64,000 nucleotides of DNA from an uncultured Mobiluncus sp. (GTDB taxonomy: Bacteria > Actinomycetota > Actinomycetes > Actinomycetales > Actinomycetaceae). The notes under the pieces are model-generated. The model worked only from the letters and a program-made list of their open reading frames with translations. It was not told the origin of the DNA and searched no databases. The translations under genes were made by a program, and so were the position numbers. This document shows, one piece after another, positions 1 to 8,037 of the stretch (position 1 is the stretch's first letter; each line of letters begins with the position of its first letter). The DNA lies in NCBI RefSeq assembly GCF_947254095.1, contig NZ_CAMYBV010000009.1:22231-86230 (forward strand), read 5' to 3'.

Positions 1-1625
1 TCCCGCCCAAAACCCGAATAGATTTCGGGGGTCAGGCTGGAGGTCGCCCAGGTGTCCATAATGTCGACTTCCGCCACGAAACCGCCCGGCACGCCACGCT
101 GAGATTCATCGAATCCGGCGGGTGTGTCCGTGGTCGGATCGATAGGCAGCACGTCCTCGCTGGGCAAAATCGGGTGGTCAAAGTCCGTTTCACCAGAGTC
201 CTTGACCGGATACCACAGGGGCAGCGGCACCCCAAAGAAACGCTGACGGGAAATGAGCCAGTCAGTGTTCAAACCGTTGACCCAGTTCTCGTAGCGAACC
301 CGCATAAAGTCAGGCACAAAGTCCAGCTCACGCCCGCGCGCCAACAGTTCCTCGCGCAAATCCGTGCCTCCTGCGGTGCGGGCATAAGGCTGGCCGCCGT
401 TGCGGATGTACCACTGGCGTGAAGTCACGATTTCCAGGGGCTTGTCGCCTTTTTCATAAAAGTTCGTCATACGCTGGGTCGGTTTCGGATCCCCCAGCAT
501 TTCCCCGGATTCCCGCAATGCCTCGACGATAGCTTTCCGGGCGGAGAACGCCGTTTTCCCGGCGGTTTCCTGGTACAGTGCCCGGCCGCGCTCGGAAGTA
601 ATCCAATCCGGCACGTCAGGAATAATCCGACCGTCCTTGCGCAGGATGACGCGGGTCGGCAGCTGCAAATCCCGCCACCAATCCACGTCCACCAGGTCGC
701 CGAAAGTACAGCACATGGCGATACCTGAACCCTTGTCTATCTCGGCCTCGGGGTGAGCCAACACGGGAACCCGCACGTCAAACCCTGGTGACGTGACATA
801 GGTACCGAACATATCGGCGTAACGTTCATCGTCGGGGTGGGCAATCAGCGCGCAGCACGCCCCCAGCAGTTCCGGACGGGTCGTCTCGATAACGATGTCG
901 CCTTTGCCGTCCTCGCGGTGGAACGCGAAAGAATGGTAGGAGCCGGGATAGTCGCGCGCCTCCAACTCGGCTTGTGCCACCGCGGTCTGGAACGTGACGT
1001 CCCACAGACCCGGCGCTTCGGCAGCGTACACCTCGCCTCGAGCAAAGTTACGCAGGAAAAACGTCTGGGCCACCTTTTGCGCAGGCTTACCGATAGTCTG
1101 CATCGTGTAGGACCAGTCGATAGACAGACCCAGCGTCCGCCAGAGTTCCTCGAACTGTTTTTCGTCTTGCGCGGTCAAGCGTTCGCACAGCTCCACGAAG
1201 TTTTTGCGGCTGATCGGCACCTGGTCAGCGTTTTTGATGGACTTGCCTTCCCCGCCCTCATACGGAGGAGTGAAGTCGGGCACGTAAGGGAGGGACGGGT
1301 CGCAACGCACCCCGAAATAGTTTTGCACCCGGCGCTCGGTCGGCAGACCGTTGTCGTCCCAACCCATCGGGTAAAACACGTTCTTGCCGCGCATCCGCTG
1401 GTAACGCGCCACCAAATCCGTGTGGGTATAGGAAAACACGTGACCGACGTGCAGTGATCCAGACACGGTGGGCGGCGGGGTATCGATAGAGTAAACGGCT
1501 TCCCGGGTAGTGTCGGGGTCAAAAGCGTAAATCTGTGTGTCCGCCCACACCTTGCGCCATTTGTCCTCAATCCCGTCCAGGGTCGTCTTTGCCGGTACGC
1601 TCGGAGCGTTCAGTCTCTCGGTCAT
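1..1625 (-). CDS. valS: Valine--tRNA ligase, N-terminal 541 residues (runs off the window)
   Basis: Class I aminoacyl-tRNA synthetase that charges tRNA-Val in the cytoplasm. The reading frame is open from ATG at 1625 to the left edge, so the C-terminal part, including the KMSKS loop and the anticodon-binding domain, lies outside the window. The N-terminus carries the HIGH-type motif as HVGH (about residues 59-62), preceded by a PPPTVSGSLH stretch typical of ValRS. The editing (CP1) domain follows, with a TTRPE motif near residue 230. It is the first gene of its transcript as far as seen; proC lies upstream on the same strand 85 bases away. Family assignment is secure; start choice is supported by the conserved distance to the HVGH motif. 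Confidence 0.93.
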   Translation of the reverse strand, partial: MTERLNAPSVPAKTTLDGIEDKWRKVWADTQIYAFDPDTTREAVYSIDTPPPTVSGSLHVGHVFSYTHTDLVARYQRMRGKNVFYPMGWDDNGLPTERRVQNYFGVRCDPSLPYVPDFTPPYEGGEGKSIKNADQVPISRKNFVELCERLTAQDEKQFEELWRTLGLSIDWSYTMQTIGKPAQKVAQTFFLRNFARGEVYAAEAPGLWDVTFQTAVAQAELEARDYPGSYHSFAFHREDGKGDIVIETTRPELLGACCALIAHPDDERYADMFGTYVTSPGFDVRVPVLAHPEAEIDKGSGIAMCCTFGDLVDVDWWRDLQLPTRVILRKDGRIIPDVPDWITSERGRALYQETAGKTAFSARKAIVEALRESGEMLGDPKPTQRMTNFYEKGDKPLEIVTSRQWYIRNGGQPYARTAGGTDLREELLARGRELDFVPDFMRVRYENWVNGLNTDWLISRQRFFGVPLPLWYPVKDSGETDFDHPILPSEDVLPIDPTTDTPAGFDESQRGVPGGFVAEVDIMDTWATSSLTPEIYSGFGR

Positions 1626-1710
1626 CGTTTTCCTTTTATTGTTGTGATTTACCTGCAATAGTCTACCCGCTCGCGTTCCCGCTACCCTAACGGGTTCGGT
1701 GGGGCGGGGG

Positions 1711-2523
1711 TTATTTCTGGGTCGCTTTGGCGTCCCCGGCCATGGCGCCCTCAACCATGTGTACTACGGCTCGCGAGAATCCCGCGTCCTCGCCCGCCAG
1801 CAAACCGGCGATGGTGGAGCCGCCGGGGGAACACACCCGATCGACCAGTTGGCCGGGGTGAGCGCCCTTTTCCAAACCGTTTTGCAGCATGAGGGCGGAG
1901 CCCAGCAGCATCTGGGTCGCGGACTCGATGGCCGCAGTCTTCGTCAGGCCCGCAGCCACGCCGGCTTTTGCCAAGGCTTCCACGTAGGTATAAGTCCAGG
2001 CGGGGGCACACCCGGCAATGGCGGTAAACGCGGGGAACAAGGATTCCTCCAGCTCGACCGTGCGCCCCACCGCGTTGAACAGTCCCAGGGCGTACTGCTT
2101 TTGTTCCGGGGTTACCGCCGGGTTCGCGCACAAGGCCGACATGGCGGCGTTGACCTGGGCGTTCAGGTTTGGCATGACCCGCACGATGGGGGTCTCCGGG
2201 GACAACCAGCCCTCCAGATGGTTCAGCCCGACCCCTCCGGCGATAGAAATGACCAGCTTTCCTCCCAGTTCCGGGGCAATTTCGGTGAGGACTGCGCCGA
2301 TATGTTTCGGTTTCACGGCGACGACTACCGCGTCAACCGCCGCGATCAGTTCCCGGTTAGAAGCCACCTGCTGGGCTCCGAACTCTTTGGTCAGCGGGTG
2401 TTCCCCCGGGGTCACACCGAAGTCAGAAAAACTCAGGTCACTGGCCTTGACGAAGTCGTGCTTCAGGGCTCCCGCCGCGATTGCCGAACCCATGGCACCC
2501 ATTCCAATAAAACCGAGTTTCAT
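1711..2523 (-). CDS. proC: Pyrroline-5-carboxylate reductase
   Basis: Catalyses the last step of proline synthesis, NAD(P)H-dependent reduction of 1-pyrroline-5-carboxylate. The 270-residue length is normal. The N-terminal Rossmann motif reads GFIGMGAMGSA (residues 4-14). The C-terminal dimerisation domain carries the family signature HPGQLVDRVCSPGGSTIAGL. The usual SGSGPA segment is AGCAPA here, a mild divergence. It ends 85 bases before valS on the same strand. Start is ATG with the glycine-rich loop at the expected distance. Confidence 0.95.
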   Translation of the reverse strand: MKLGFIGMGAMGSAIAAGALKHDFVKASDLSFSDFGVTPGEHPLTKEFGAQQVASNRELIAAVDAVVVAVKPKHIGAVLTEIAPELGGKLVISIAGGVGLNHLEGWLSPETPIVRVMPNLNAQVNAAMSALCANPAVTPEQKQYALGLFNAVGRTVELEESLFPAFTAIAGCAPAWTYTYVEALAKAGVAAGLTKTAAIESATQMLLGSALMLQNGLEKGAHPGQLVDRVCSPGGSTIAGLLAGEDAGFSRAVVHMVEGAMAGDAKATQK

Positions 2524-2649
2524 CTTGCCTCTTTTCCTGATTTGCGCAGTTTTCCCTGGCGCTCAGAGCAAACCGCCGGAGTCGTTTTCCTATAGGCTAA
2601 GTCTATAGCGTGGCTCTGCAGCCAAAAATTTTGGAAAGGTAACCAAAAG

Positions 2650-3501
2650 ATGAGCGTCACACCCGGACCCGTAAAGCCGTCCTCACACCCTCTTGACCCC
2701 CAAAGTTTCGGAATTACCGTTCCCGAAACGCGCCCGGCCCGCCAGCCGGGACGAGTGCTGGTGACCGGGGCTTCTACCGGCATCGGCTGGGAAACCGTGA
2801 AACAGCTGTGTGCCTGCGGATGGGAGGTTCTAGCGACCGCCCGGCGCGCCGAAAGGCTGGCCGCACTGGCTTATGAGACGGGCTGTGCGGCTTTTGCCGC
2901 TGACCTGACCATTCCTGAGCACGTGCAGGCGCTGTTTGAGTGGGCGACCGCCGAGGGACAGGTCGTGGACGCGGTGGTCAATAATGCCGGGGGAGCGCGC
3001 GGCACCGACACCGTAAGGGAGGCAAAGCTGGAGCGGTGGAAAACCATGTACAGCATCAACGTTTTGTCCTCCCTGCAGGTCACTCAGGCTTTCCTGCCGC
3101 AAATGTTGGCTCACGGGGGTGGGGATTTGGTGTTCGTCACTTCGACTGCCGGTCACGAGACGTATCCGGGCGGGGCGGGTTATACCGCCGCCAAGCACGC
3201 CGAGGCGATGCTGCCCGAGACGTTGCGCCTGGAGCTGGTGGGTAAACCGATTCGGATTATCGAGATTATGCCCGGTTTGGTGCAAACCCCGGAATTTTCC
3301 TTGGCCCGCCTAGAGGACAAGGCTGCGGCGGAGGGCGTTTATGTCGGGGTGGACTATCCGCTGGTGGGGGCCGATGTCGCCCAAGCTATTGTGTGGACCT
3401 TGAACTTGCCGGCGCACGTGAATATCGACCAGCTGAAAATCAAGCCGGTGGAACAAGCCACCAGCACCATCAAAGTCCGCCTGGACAATTCAGCCAGGTG
3501 A
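2650..3501 (+). CDS. Short-chain dehydrogenase/reductase (SDR)
   Basis: Classical SDR oxidoreductase of unknown substrate. Visible motifs are the cofactor loop TGASTGIG (residues 39-46), NNAGG, a catalytic Ser in VFVTSTAGH and the YxxxK pair as YTAAK. The first ~33 residues are a proline-rich extension ahead of the Rossmann fold; an internal start closer to the fold cannot be excluded. It is divergent from proC and sits directly upstream of the flavoprotein gene, so the two may share a transcript. The NAD(P) fold is certain, the substrate is not. Confidence 0.85.
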   Translation: MSVTPGPVKPSSHPLDPQSFGITVPETRPARQPGRVLVTGASTGIGWETVKQLCACGWEVLATARRAERLAALAYETGCAAFAADLTIPEHVQALFEWATAEGQVVDAVVNNAGGARGTDTVREAKLERWKTMYSINVLSSLQVTQAFLPQMLAHGGGDLVFVTSTAGHETYPGGAGYTAAKHAEAMLPETLRLELVGKPIRIIEIMPGLVQTPEFSLARLEDKAAAEGVYVGVDYPLVGADVAQAIVWTLNLPAHVNIDQLKIKPVEQATSTIKVRLDNSAR

Positions 3502-3504
3502 ACC

Positions 3505-3651
3505 ATGGCGCGGATTGTTGTTATAGGAGCCGGTTGGCGTGCCGACAGGGAGCGTAGCGAGTGTGTGTCGGCGCGTGGTGGTGTGGAGCCGGTGAAAAAA
3601 CGTTGCGGGGCAACGTTTTCGGCGGAACTCCTGAAGAGAAACGGATATTAA
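3505..3651 (+). pseudogene. 48-codon ORF whose start duplicates the flavoprotein 5' end
   Basis: ATG at 3505 opens a 48-codon frame that stops at TAA 3649-3651, one base before the next ATG at 3653. Its first ten residues, MARIVVIGAG, are identical to those of the following flavoprotein gene. The two DNA copies differ only at third codon positions (GCG/GCC, GGA/GGG, GCC/GCT). After residue 10 the peptide has no similarity I recognise and is rich in Arg and Cys. The DNA behind it holds two inverted repeats: GCCGACA/TGTCGGC (3541-3572) and a perfect 10-bp stem AAAACGTTGC with a GGG loop (3597-3619). It looks like a recombination scar or small insertion at the 5' end of the gene rather than a working protein. 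Confidence 0.55.
3597..3619. repeat. Perfect inverted repeat, 10-bp stem, GGG loop
   Basis: Arms AAAACGTTGC and GCAACGTTTT are fully complementary around a three-base loop. It lies 33 bases before the ATG of the flavoprotein gene, inside the duplicated 5' segment. It could be a transcript hairpin affecting the downstream gene or the end of a small inserted element. Confidence 0.7.
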
Positions 3652-3652
3652 G

Positions 3653-5083
3653 ATGGCCCGGATTGTTGTTATAGGGGCTGGTATGGCCGGCCATTCGACA
3701 GCCCTCGGCTTAAAACACCGCCTAAAAGACGACCACGATGTCATCGTTATCAGCCCCGGCTCAGCGTGGACGAATCCCGACGTCATGGCCCAGATTGCCT
3801 CCGGCCTGCAGTCGGTGCAGCGCCAAATCGTTCCGCTCGGTCCTCTCTATCGGCGCAAAGGAATTATTTTTCACCAGGGCGTGGCCACCGCGGTTTACCC
3901 CAAGGGCTACCGGGACGACCCGCGTCCCCAGGTCCAGATGACTTTTACCGGCTCACATCTGGAGGGGGAAGTCGCGCGGGTGCCTTACGATTACCTGGTC
4001 ATCGCCACCGGGCACGACATTGATCGGGTCGCGGGCATTCCCGCGGAAGCGACCACGGTGCCGACCTGTGTCCTGGACCGCCTGGACAGCGCCATCGCGG
4101 GGGAGGCGGAACTGCGCAGACTGCTGTTTGAACTGCAGGATTCCCCGGTGGACGACAAGCCGAAAGTCATCGCCATCGGTCGGTCCGCCCGCGGCATGGG
4201 TGGTTTCTACGGGGCGCTGGAATATGCCTTGTGCGTGGACGAGGTGCTGCGGGCCGCTTTCCTGCGCTCCCGGGTGGAACTGCACTTTTTCGACGCGGGA
4301 CGACCGTGGATGTACGGCCACACCGACGACCCGAAGATGGAAGAGGACATGCAGACCGCCCTCGTGCATCTCATTGATCGGCACCGCCTGATTCTGCACA
4401 AAGATATGCGCCTGGCCTCGATCAATGGGCGCAGAGTCAGGTTTGTCCCGGTACACGGCGAGAGCCAGCCCGAAGAAATGGAATGCGATTTGGTGGCGGT
4501 GGAAGCGGCGCGGGTCCTCACTCCCTTGGCGGTGCATGACGCGAACGGAGCGGATTTGCGCGAGGACTTGTACGACGGCTGGGGGCGGCTGCGGGTGGAC
4601 GCGAAAACCCAGCAAAACGGCTCCGGCCAAGTGGTGACAGTCTTGCCGCGCACTTTCCGCAATCCCACGTATCGCAATATTTTTGGGATTGGTTCGGCTA
4701 TCGCGATGGACACGCGCGAACTTACCGCGGATAGCGATTCTGTCCCGGCACCCGTCCCGATGCAGACTCGTGACATGGCTCACTTGATGAGCCGCCAGGT
4801 TACGGATTTGATTATTGAGGAACTGACCGACCAGAAAAACAAAGTTTTGCCTGAAACCTTGGAAGAGATTGAATCAGTGTTGAGTTTGTGTTGGGATTAC
4901 GGGCTGATTTCCTCGCGGGGTTTCTATGCAGAGCTGACCTACCCAAAGAAAGGTAAAGACGCCGCGCGGCAGGTGCTGCGGGTACGTCACGGTTTGGGAC
5001 CCTATTGGGCAGTGCGGATGGAGCGTTTCTTGGAACGCTACCGTGCCAAAGGCCGCGCCCTGTGGTGGATGCTGCCCACGTAA
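3653..5083 (+). CDS. FAD/NAD(P)-dependent oxidoreductase, sulfide:quinone reductase-like
   Basis: Two-dinucleotide-binding-domain flavoprotein of 476 residues. The N-terminal FAD loop is VIGAGMAGHS (residues 6-15) and the second conserved segment is LVIATGHD. The overall arrangement, with a ~110-residue gap between these motifs, resembles type III sulfide:quinone reductases and related NADH dehydrogenase-like enzymes. Cysteines that could form the redox centre are present (VPTCVLD, YALCVDE), but I cannot align them with confidence to the SQR pair. The last ~40 residues contain a basic, aromatic stretch that could be a membrane-binding tail. Its 5' end is duplicated immediately upstream. Confidence 0.75.
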   Translation: MARIVVIGAGMAGHSTALGLKHRLKDDHDVIVISPGSAWTNPDVMAQIASGLQSVQRQIVPLGPLYRRKGIIFHQGVATAVYPKGYRDDPRPQVQMTFTGSHLEGEVARVPYDYLVIATGHDIDRVAGIPAEATTVPTCVLDRLDSAIAGEAELRRLLFELQDSPVDDKPKVIAIGRSARGMGGFYGALEYALCVDEVLRAAFLRSRVELHFFDAGRPWMYGHTDDPKMEEDMQTALVHLIDRHRLILHKDMRLASINGRRVRFVPVHGESQPEEMECDLVAVEAARVLTPLAVHDANGADLREDLYDGWGRLRVDAKTQQNGSGQVVTVLPRTFRNPTYRNIFGIGSAIAMDTRELTADSDSVPAPVPMQTRDMAHLMSRQVTDLIIEELTDQKNKVLPETLEEIESVLSLCWDYGLISSRGFYAELTYPKKGKDAARQVLRVRHGLGPYWAVRMERFLERYRAKGRALWWMLPT

Positions 5084-5087
5084 GAGC

Positions 5088-5606
5088 CTATTCGGAATCT
5101 TCGTCCGGTTCCGGCACCGCGTCGGGAAGCTGCTCGGCCAAATGCTCAAAGAAATCCTCGCTGGATTCCAAGGCGCAGCGTACCTGTTCGTCCAGCTGCG
5201 CGTCCGTCAAGCCGGTACGCCAGCTGATGGGCAGTTCCGTATGCACGTAGACTTCGCGATCCTCGGTCACTCGCGCGTAGGCTTTCGGCCAGTAGTAATC
5301 CGTGTTCCAGCGGTTACAAATCGAGTTAATCAGGATGAAATCGTCTAGTTCCGGTTCTCCGCGCCAAGTGCCGCGCACACAGAGGATAGTGTCCTTTTCT
5401 CCGGTTACCTGGAAGTAATAGATGCCGTTTTGCCAGGCCCCGCCTACATCGCCGTCGTGGTTGACCTGGTAACTCCAGTTGTGGCCTTCCAGGACTTTCT
5501 TAACTCGGTCACGAGTCAGGTTGGGCAGCCTATTGACGGAAAAAGGCGCGTTGTCGAATGGCAACTCGAAAGGATTATCGAAAAAATCCCCGCTGTCCTC
5601 ACTCAT
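5088..5606 (-). CDS. YbjN domain-containing protein
   Basis: 172-residue cytoplasmic protein of the YbjN (type III secretion chaperone-like) superfamily, which is common in actinobacteria as single or tandem copies with poorly defined roles. The fold is suggested by the central strand-rich part and by DFILINSICNRWN, which matches the family's conserved helix before WPKAYAR. The C-terminus is strongly acidic. It is convergent with the flavoprotein gene, with four bases between the stops. Confidence 0.75.
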   Translation of the reverse strand: MSEDSGDFFDNPFELPFDNAPFSVNRLPNLTRDRVKKVLEGHNWSYQVNHDGDVGGAWQNGIYYFQVTGEKDTILCVRGTWRGEPELDDFILINSICNRWNTDYYWPKAYARVTEDREVYVHTELPISWRTGLTDAQLDEQVRCALESSEDFFEHLAEQLPDAVPEPDEDSE

Positions 5607-5750
5607 GGCCCGTCTCCTCCCGACTGGTGGTAGGTTTCATTTTAGCCGATTTCACCAGGCCCTGCCGCGGAATTTCTCTGGGGGTGAAAGCGCGGGTTTC
5701 CGCTGGGAATTGCGGGTTATTGCTCGCTGACCCGCCCACAGTAGGATGGG

Positions 5751-7046
5751 ATGGTGCAGGAAAAACCTCCGGAACTGGCTTTCACGTGGCGCGGAAAACA
5801 CGAAGTGGTGTTGCCCGAAACTCGACCCTACGTCCCCGCCGAACGCTACCGCGAAATGCTCGGGGATGAAGTGGCGACATCGCAGTGCGAAAACCGCCTC
5901 TATATCGGGGAAAACTTGCAGGTCATGAGCGGATTGCTGCCCCAATACGAGGGCAGCGTCGACTGTATCTATATCGATCCGCCGTTTAACTCCGGGGCTG
6001 ACTATGTGCAACAGATTCGCACGCACCACCGCGGTGCCTCGAAACGCACTATTGCCGTGAAACAGTATGGCGACCGCTGGAAAACCGCTGATTATCTGCA
6101 ACATCTGTACGAGAGGCTGACGGTGCTACGGCGATTTTTGTCGCCAACGGGAACGATTTTTGTGCACTGCGATTGGCATTCCTCCGCCGCTTTGCGCCTG
6201 GTTATGGACGAGGTGTTTGGGGCAAGTAACCTGGTCAACGAGATTGTGTGGGCTTACGCTTCGGGCGGGGGGTCGAGGCGGGCTTTTGGCCACAAACACG
6301 ACACCATCCTGTTTTACGCCCGCGACCGGCACCGCCACTACTTCGACCCCGATGCGGTGCGGGTGGCGTATAACGCGGCCATTGCCCCGAAACGCCGCGA
6401 AATGTTTAACCCGCTGGGTATGGTCGCCCCCGATGTTTGGCAGATTTCCCGGCCGCCGAATCATTCCGAAACCTGGGTGGGGTATCCGACTCAAAAACCG
6501 GTGGAAGTCATGCAACGCGCCATCGCCGCGGCGTGCCCGCCGGGGGGACTGGTGATGGACTGCTTTGCCGGGTCCGGTTCCACTTTGGTGGCGGCAGCCC
6601 AGCTGGGACGGCGTTTCCTGGGGATAGAGCGCAATAGTTTGGGGGTGCATCTGGCTCGGCGGCGCCTGGTGCAGGACGGGGTCGGCTTTGAGGTGTGGCG
6701 AGATTCCGCCTCCTGGGGAGCCAACCAAATCGTGCCGGGCTTGGAGTTGTTGGGCCGAGAGGTCGAGACCCGCATCGCGAAGTTGGGTGCCGCCGGGGCG
6801 AAATGTGCCGCTGGGGACGATACGACCGACAAATCCGACAAACCGGACTGGACGGAGCTGGTGGATTGGGTGGCTCTGGATCCGGATTTTGCCGGTTTTT
6901 CCGCCGGAGTTTTCACGCCTCAGTCCGTGGTGGCGCCGTCACGAGACACGGTCGTTGATTTTGCCGCCTTCGGGGAGAACCCTCGTGGGGTGGGACTGGT
7001 GGCAGATGTGACCGGGCAAGATTACTTCGTTAGGCTGGACGCATGA
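5751..7046 (+). CDS. Beta-class DNA methyltransferase (Mod-like)
   Basis: SAM-dependent N6-adenine or N4-cytosine DNA methyltransferase. The motif order is beta class: catalytic motif IV DPPF at 76-79, a central target-recognition region, then the SAM-binding motif I CFAGSGST at 271-278. The segment TQKP before motif I is also typical. The residues after ~310 form an extra C-terminal domain with no recognised motif. No Res (DEAD/helicase) subunit is adjacent, so this is not a standard type III system. The stop codon overlaps the start of the HNH nuclease gene by four bases, so the two proteins are likely made together. Confidence 0.88.
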   Translation: MVQEKPPELAFTWRGKHEVVLPETRPYVPAERYREMLGDEVATSQCENRLYIGENLQVMSGLLPQYEGSVDCIYIDPPFNSGADYVQQIRTHHRGASKRTIAVKQYGDRWKTADYLQHLYERLTVLRRFLSPTGTIFVHCDWHSSAALRLVMDEVFGASNLVNEIVWAYASGGGSRRAFGHKHDTILFYARDRHRHYFDPDAVRVAYNAAIAPKRREMFNPLGMVAPDVWQISRPPNHSETWVGYPTQKPVEVMQRAIAAACPPGGLVMDCFAGSGSTLVAAAQLGRRFLGIERNSLGVHLARRRLVQDGVGFEVWRDSASWGANQIVPGLELLGREVETRIAKLGAAGAKCAAGDDTTDKSDKPDWTELVDWVALDPDFAGFSAGVFTPQSVVAPSRDTVVDFAAFGENPRGVGLVADVTGQDYFVRLDA

Positions 7047-7933
7047 GCAAACAGAATAAAACTGGTCAGGGTGCTGGGCCGGAGGAAAACCGCGGTCTGG
7101 AACCGGAAACTCCGCAGGTGGCACCCTGGGATGGGTGGTTCGGCAAGAGTTCAAACCGTAACCAGCGCGGACGCAATCTGGCTTTGGTGGCTTTCGCTGT
7201 GGTGGCTGTGACCGGTTTGGGCACTCAGTTCGTCGGGGACGACGGCTGGTTGTTCGGGCTCATCGGCGGTGACCAGACTCATTCCGCCAGTCAATCAGGG
7301 AACGCCGGGGAACAGACTCGTGACGCCGCTGCTGGAAAAACTGCGGGGAGCCGCGCTAGTGACGTGTTGGGCACTTTGGAAGTGCGCGACAAAGATCCTT
7401 TCCACGGCTTCGACCGCGAGCAATTGTTCGGCAAGGGGTGGCTGGATCTCGACGGTGACAATTGCAATACGCGCAACGAAGTGCTGGCTCGCGACCTAGA
7501 GAACATCCAATATCGAACGGCTACGAACACCACTCCCGCTCACTGCGTGGTGCAAAGCGGGGTTTTGCACGATAAATACACCGGGGAAACCGTTGATTTC
7601 AAGCGGTCGCAGGAAACCTCTGACGCGGTCCAGATTGACCACGTGGTGGCGTTGGGTAACGTGTGGCGTACTGGCGGCCAGCAGCTCAGCCAGCGGCAAC
7701 GGGAAGCCATCGCTAACGATCCGCTGAACTTGGAAGCGGTGAAAGGCCAGGCCAATCAGGATAAACAATCCCAGGATGCGTCCGAATGGCTGCCGCCCGC
7801 ACGCGATTACCGCTGCGCTTACGTGGCGCGTCAGATTGCGGTGAAAGCGAAATACGGGCTGTGGGTGACCCTGGCAGAGAAACAGGCCATGATGGGGGTG
7901 CTGAAAGGGTGTCCGGAAGAGCCAATTCCATAG
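7043..7933 (+). CDS. HNH endonuclease, GmrSD C-terminal (DUF1524) type, membrane-anchored
   Basis: 296-residue protein of the DUF1524 HNH family. Signature segments are VQIDHVVALGNVW (the first His of the metal site), NDPLNLEAV and KQSQDASEWLP, followed by YVARQIAVKAKYGLWVT. A hydrophobic helix at about residues 46-62 after a basic N-terminus predicts a signal anchor, so the nuclease domain would face outside the membrane. The gene starts inside the preceding methyltransferase (ATGA overlap). Actinobacterial relatives are often lone secreted nucleases; pairing with a methyltransferase is unusual. Confidence 0.82.
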   Translation: MSKQNKTGQGAGPEENRGLEPETPQVAPWDGWFGKSSNRNQRGRNLALVAFAVVAVTGLGTQFVGDDGWLFGLIGGDQTHSASQSGNAGEQTRDAAAGKTAGSRASDVLGTLEVRDKDPFHGFDREQLFGKGWLDLDGDNCNTRNEVLARDLENIQYRTATNTTPAHCVVQSGVLHDKYTGETVDFKRSQETSDAVQIDHVVALGNVWRTGGQQLSQRQREAIANDPLNLEAVKGQANQDKQSQDASEWLPPARDYRCAYVARQIAVKAKYGLWVTLAEKQAMMGVLKGCPEEPIP

Positions 7934-7955
7934 GTATCAAACTGGAATTGGTGAT

Positions 7956-8019
7956 TATAAGGTGGGATTTGGGCTGTAGCTGCCAATAATGGCAGCTACC
8001 GCGCTATTTTCACCTTATA
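7956..8019. terminator. Nested inverted repeat between convergent genes
   Basis: Inner stem GTAGCTGCCA / TGGCAGCTAC (7976-7999) is a perfect 10-bp pair with an ATAA loop and is followed by CTATTTT. Outer arms TATAAGGTG (7956-7964) and CACCTTATA (8011-8019) are also perfect. It lies between the stops of the HNH gene and modC, so a bidirectional terminator is the likely role. Confidence 0.7.
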
Positions 8020-8037
8020 TATACGGTTTATAAAAAC

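Noticed and set aside
1751..2131. 126-codon minus-strand frame within proC
   Set aside because: Same strand but shifted frame relative to proC; Arg/Gly-rich shadow of a GC-rich gene without motifs.
3953..4783. 276-codon minus-strand frame
   Set aside because: Antisense to the flavoprotein gene, no ribosome site and no recognisable protein; the plus-strand gene has clear motifs.
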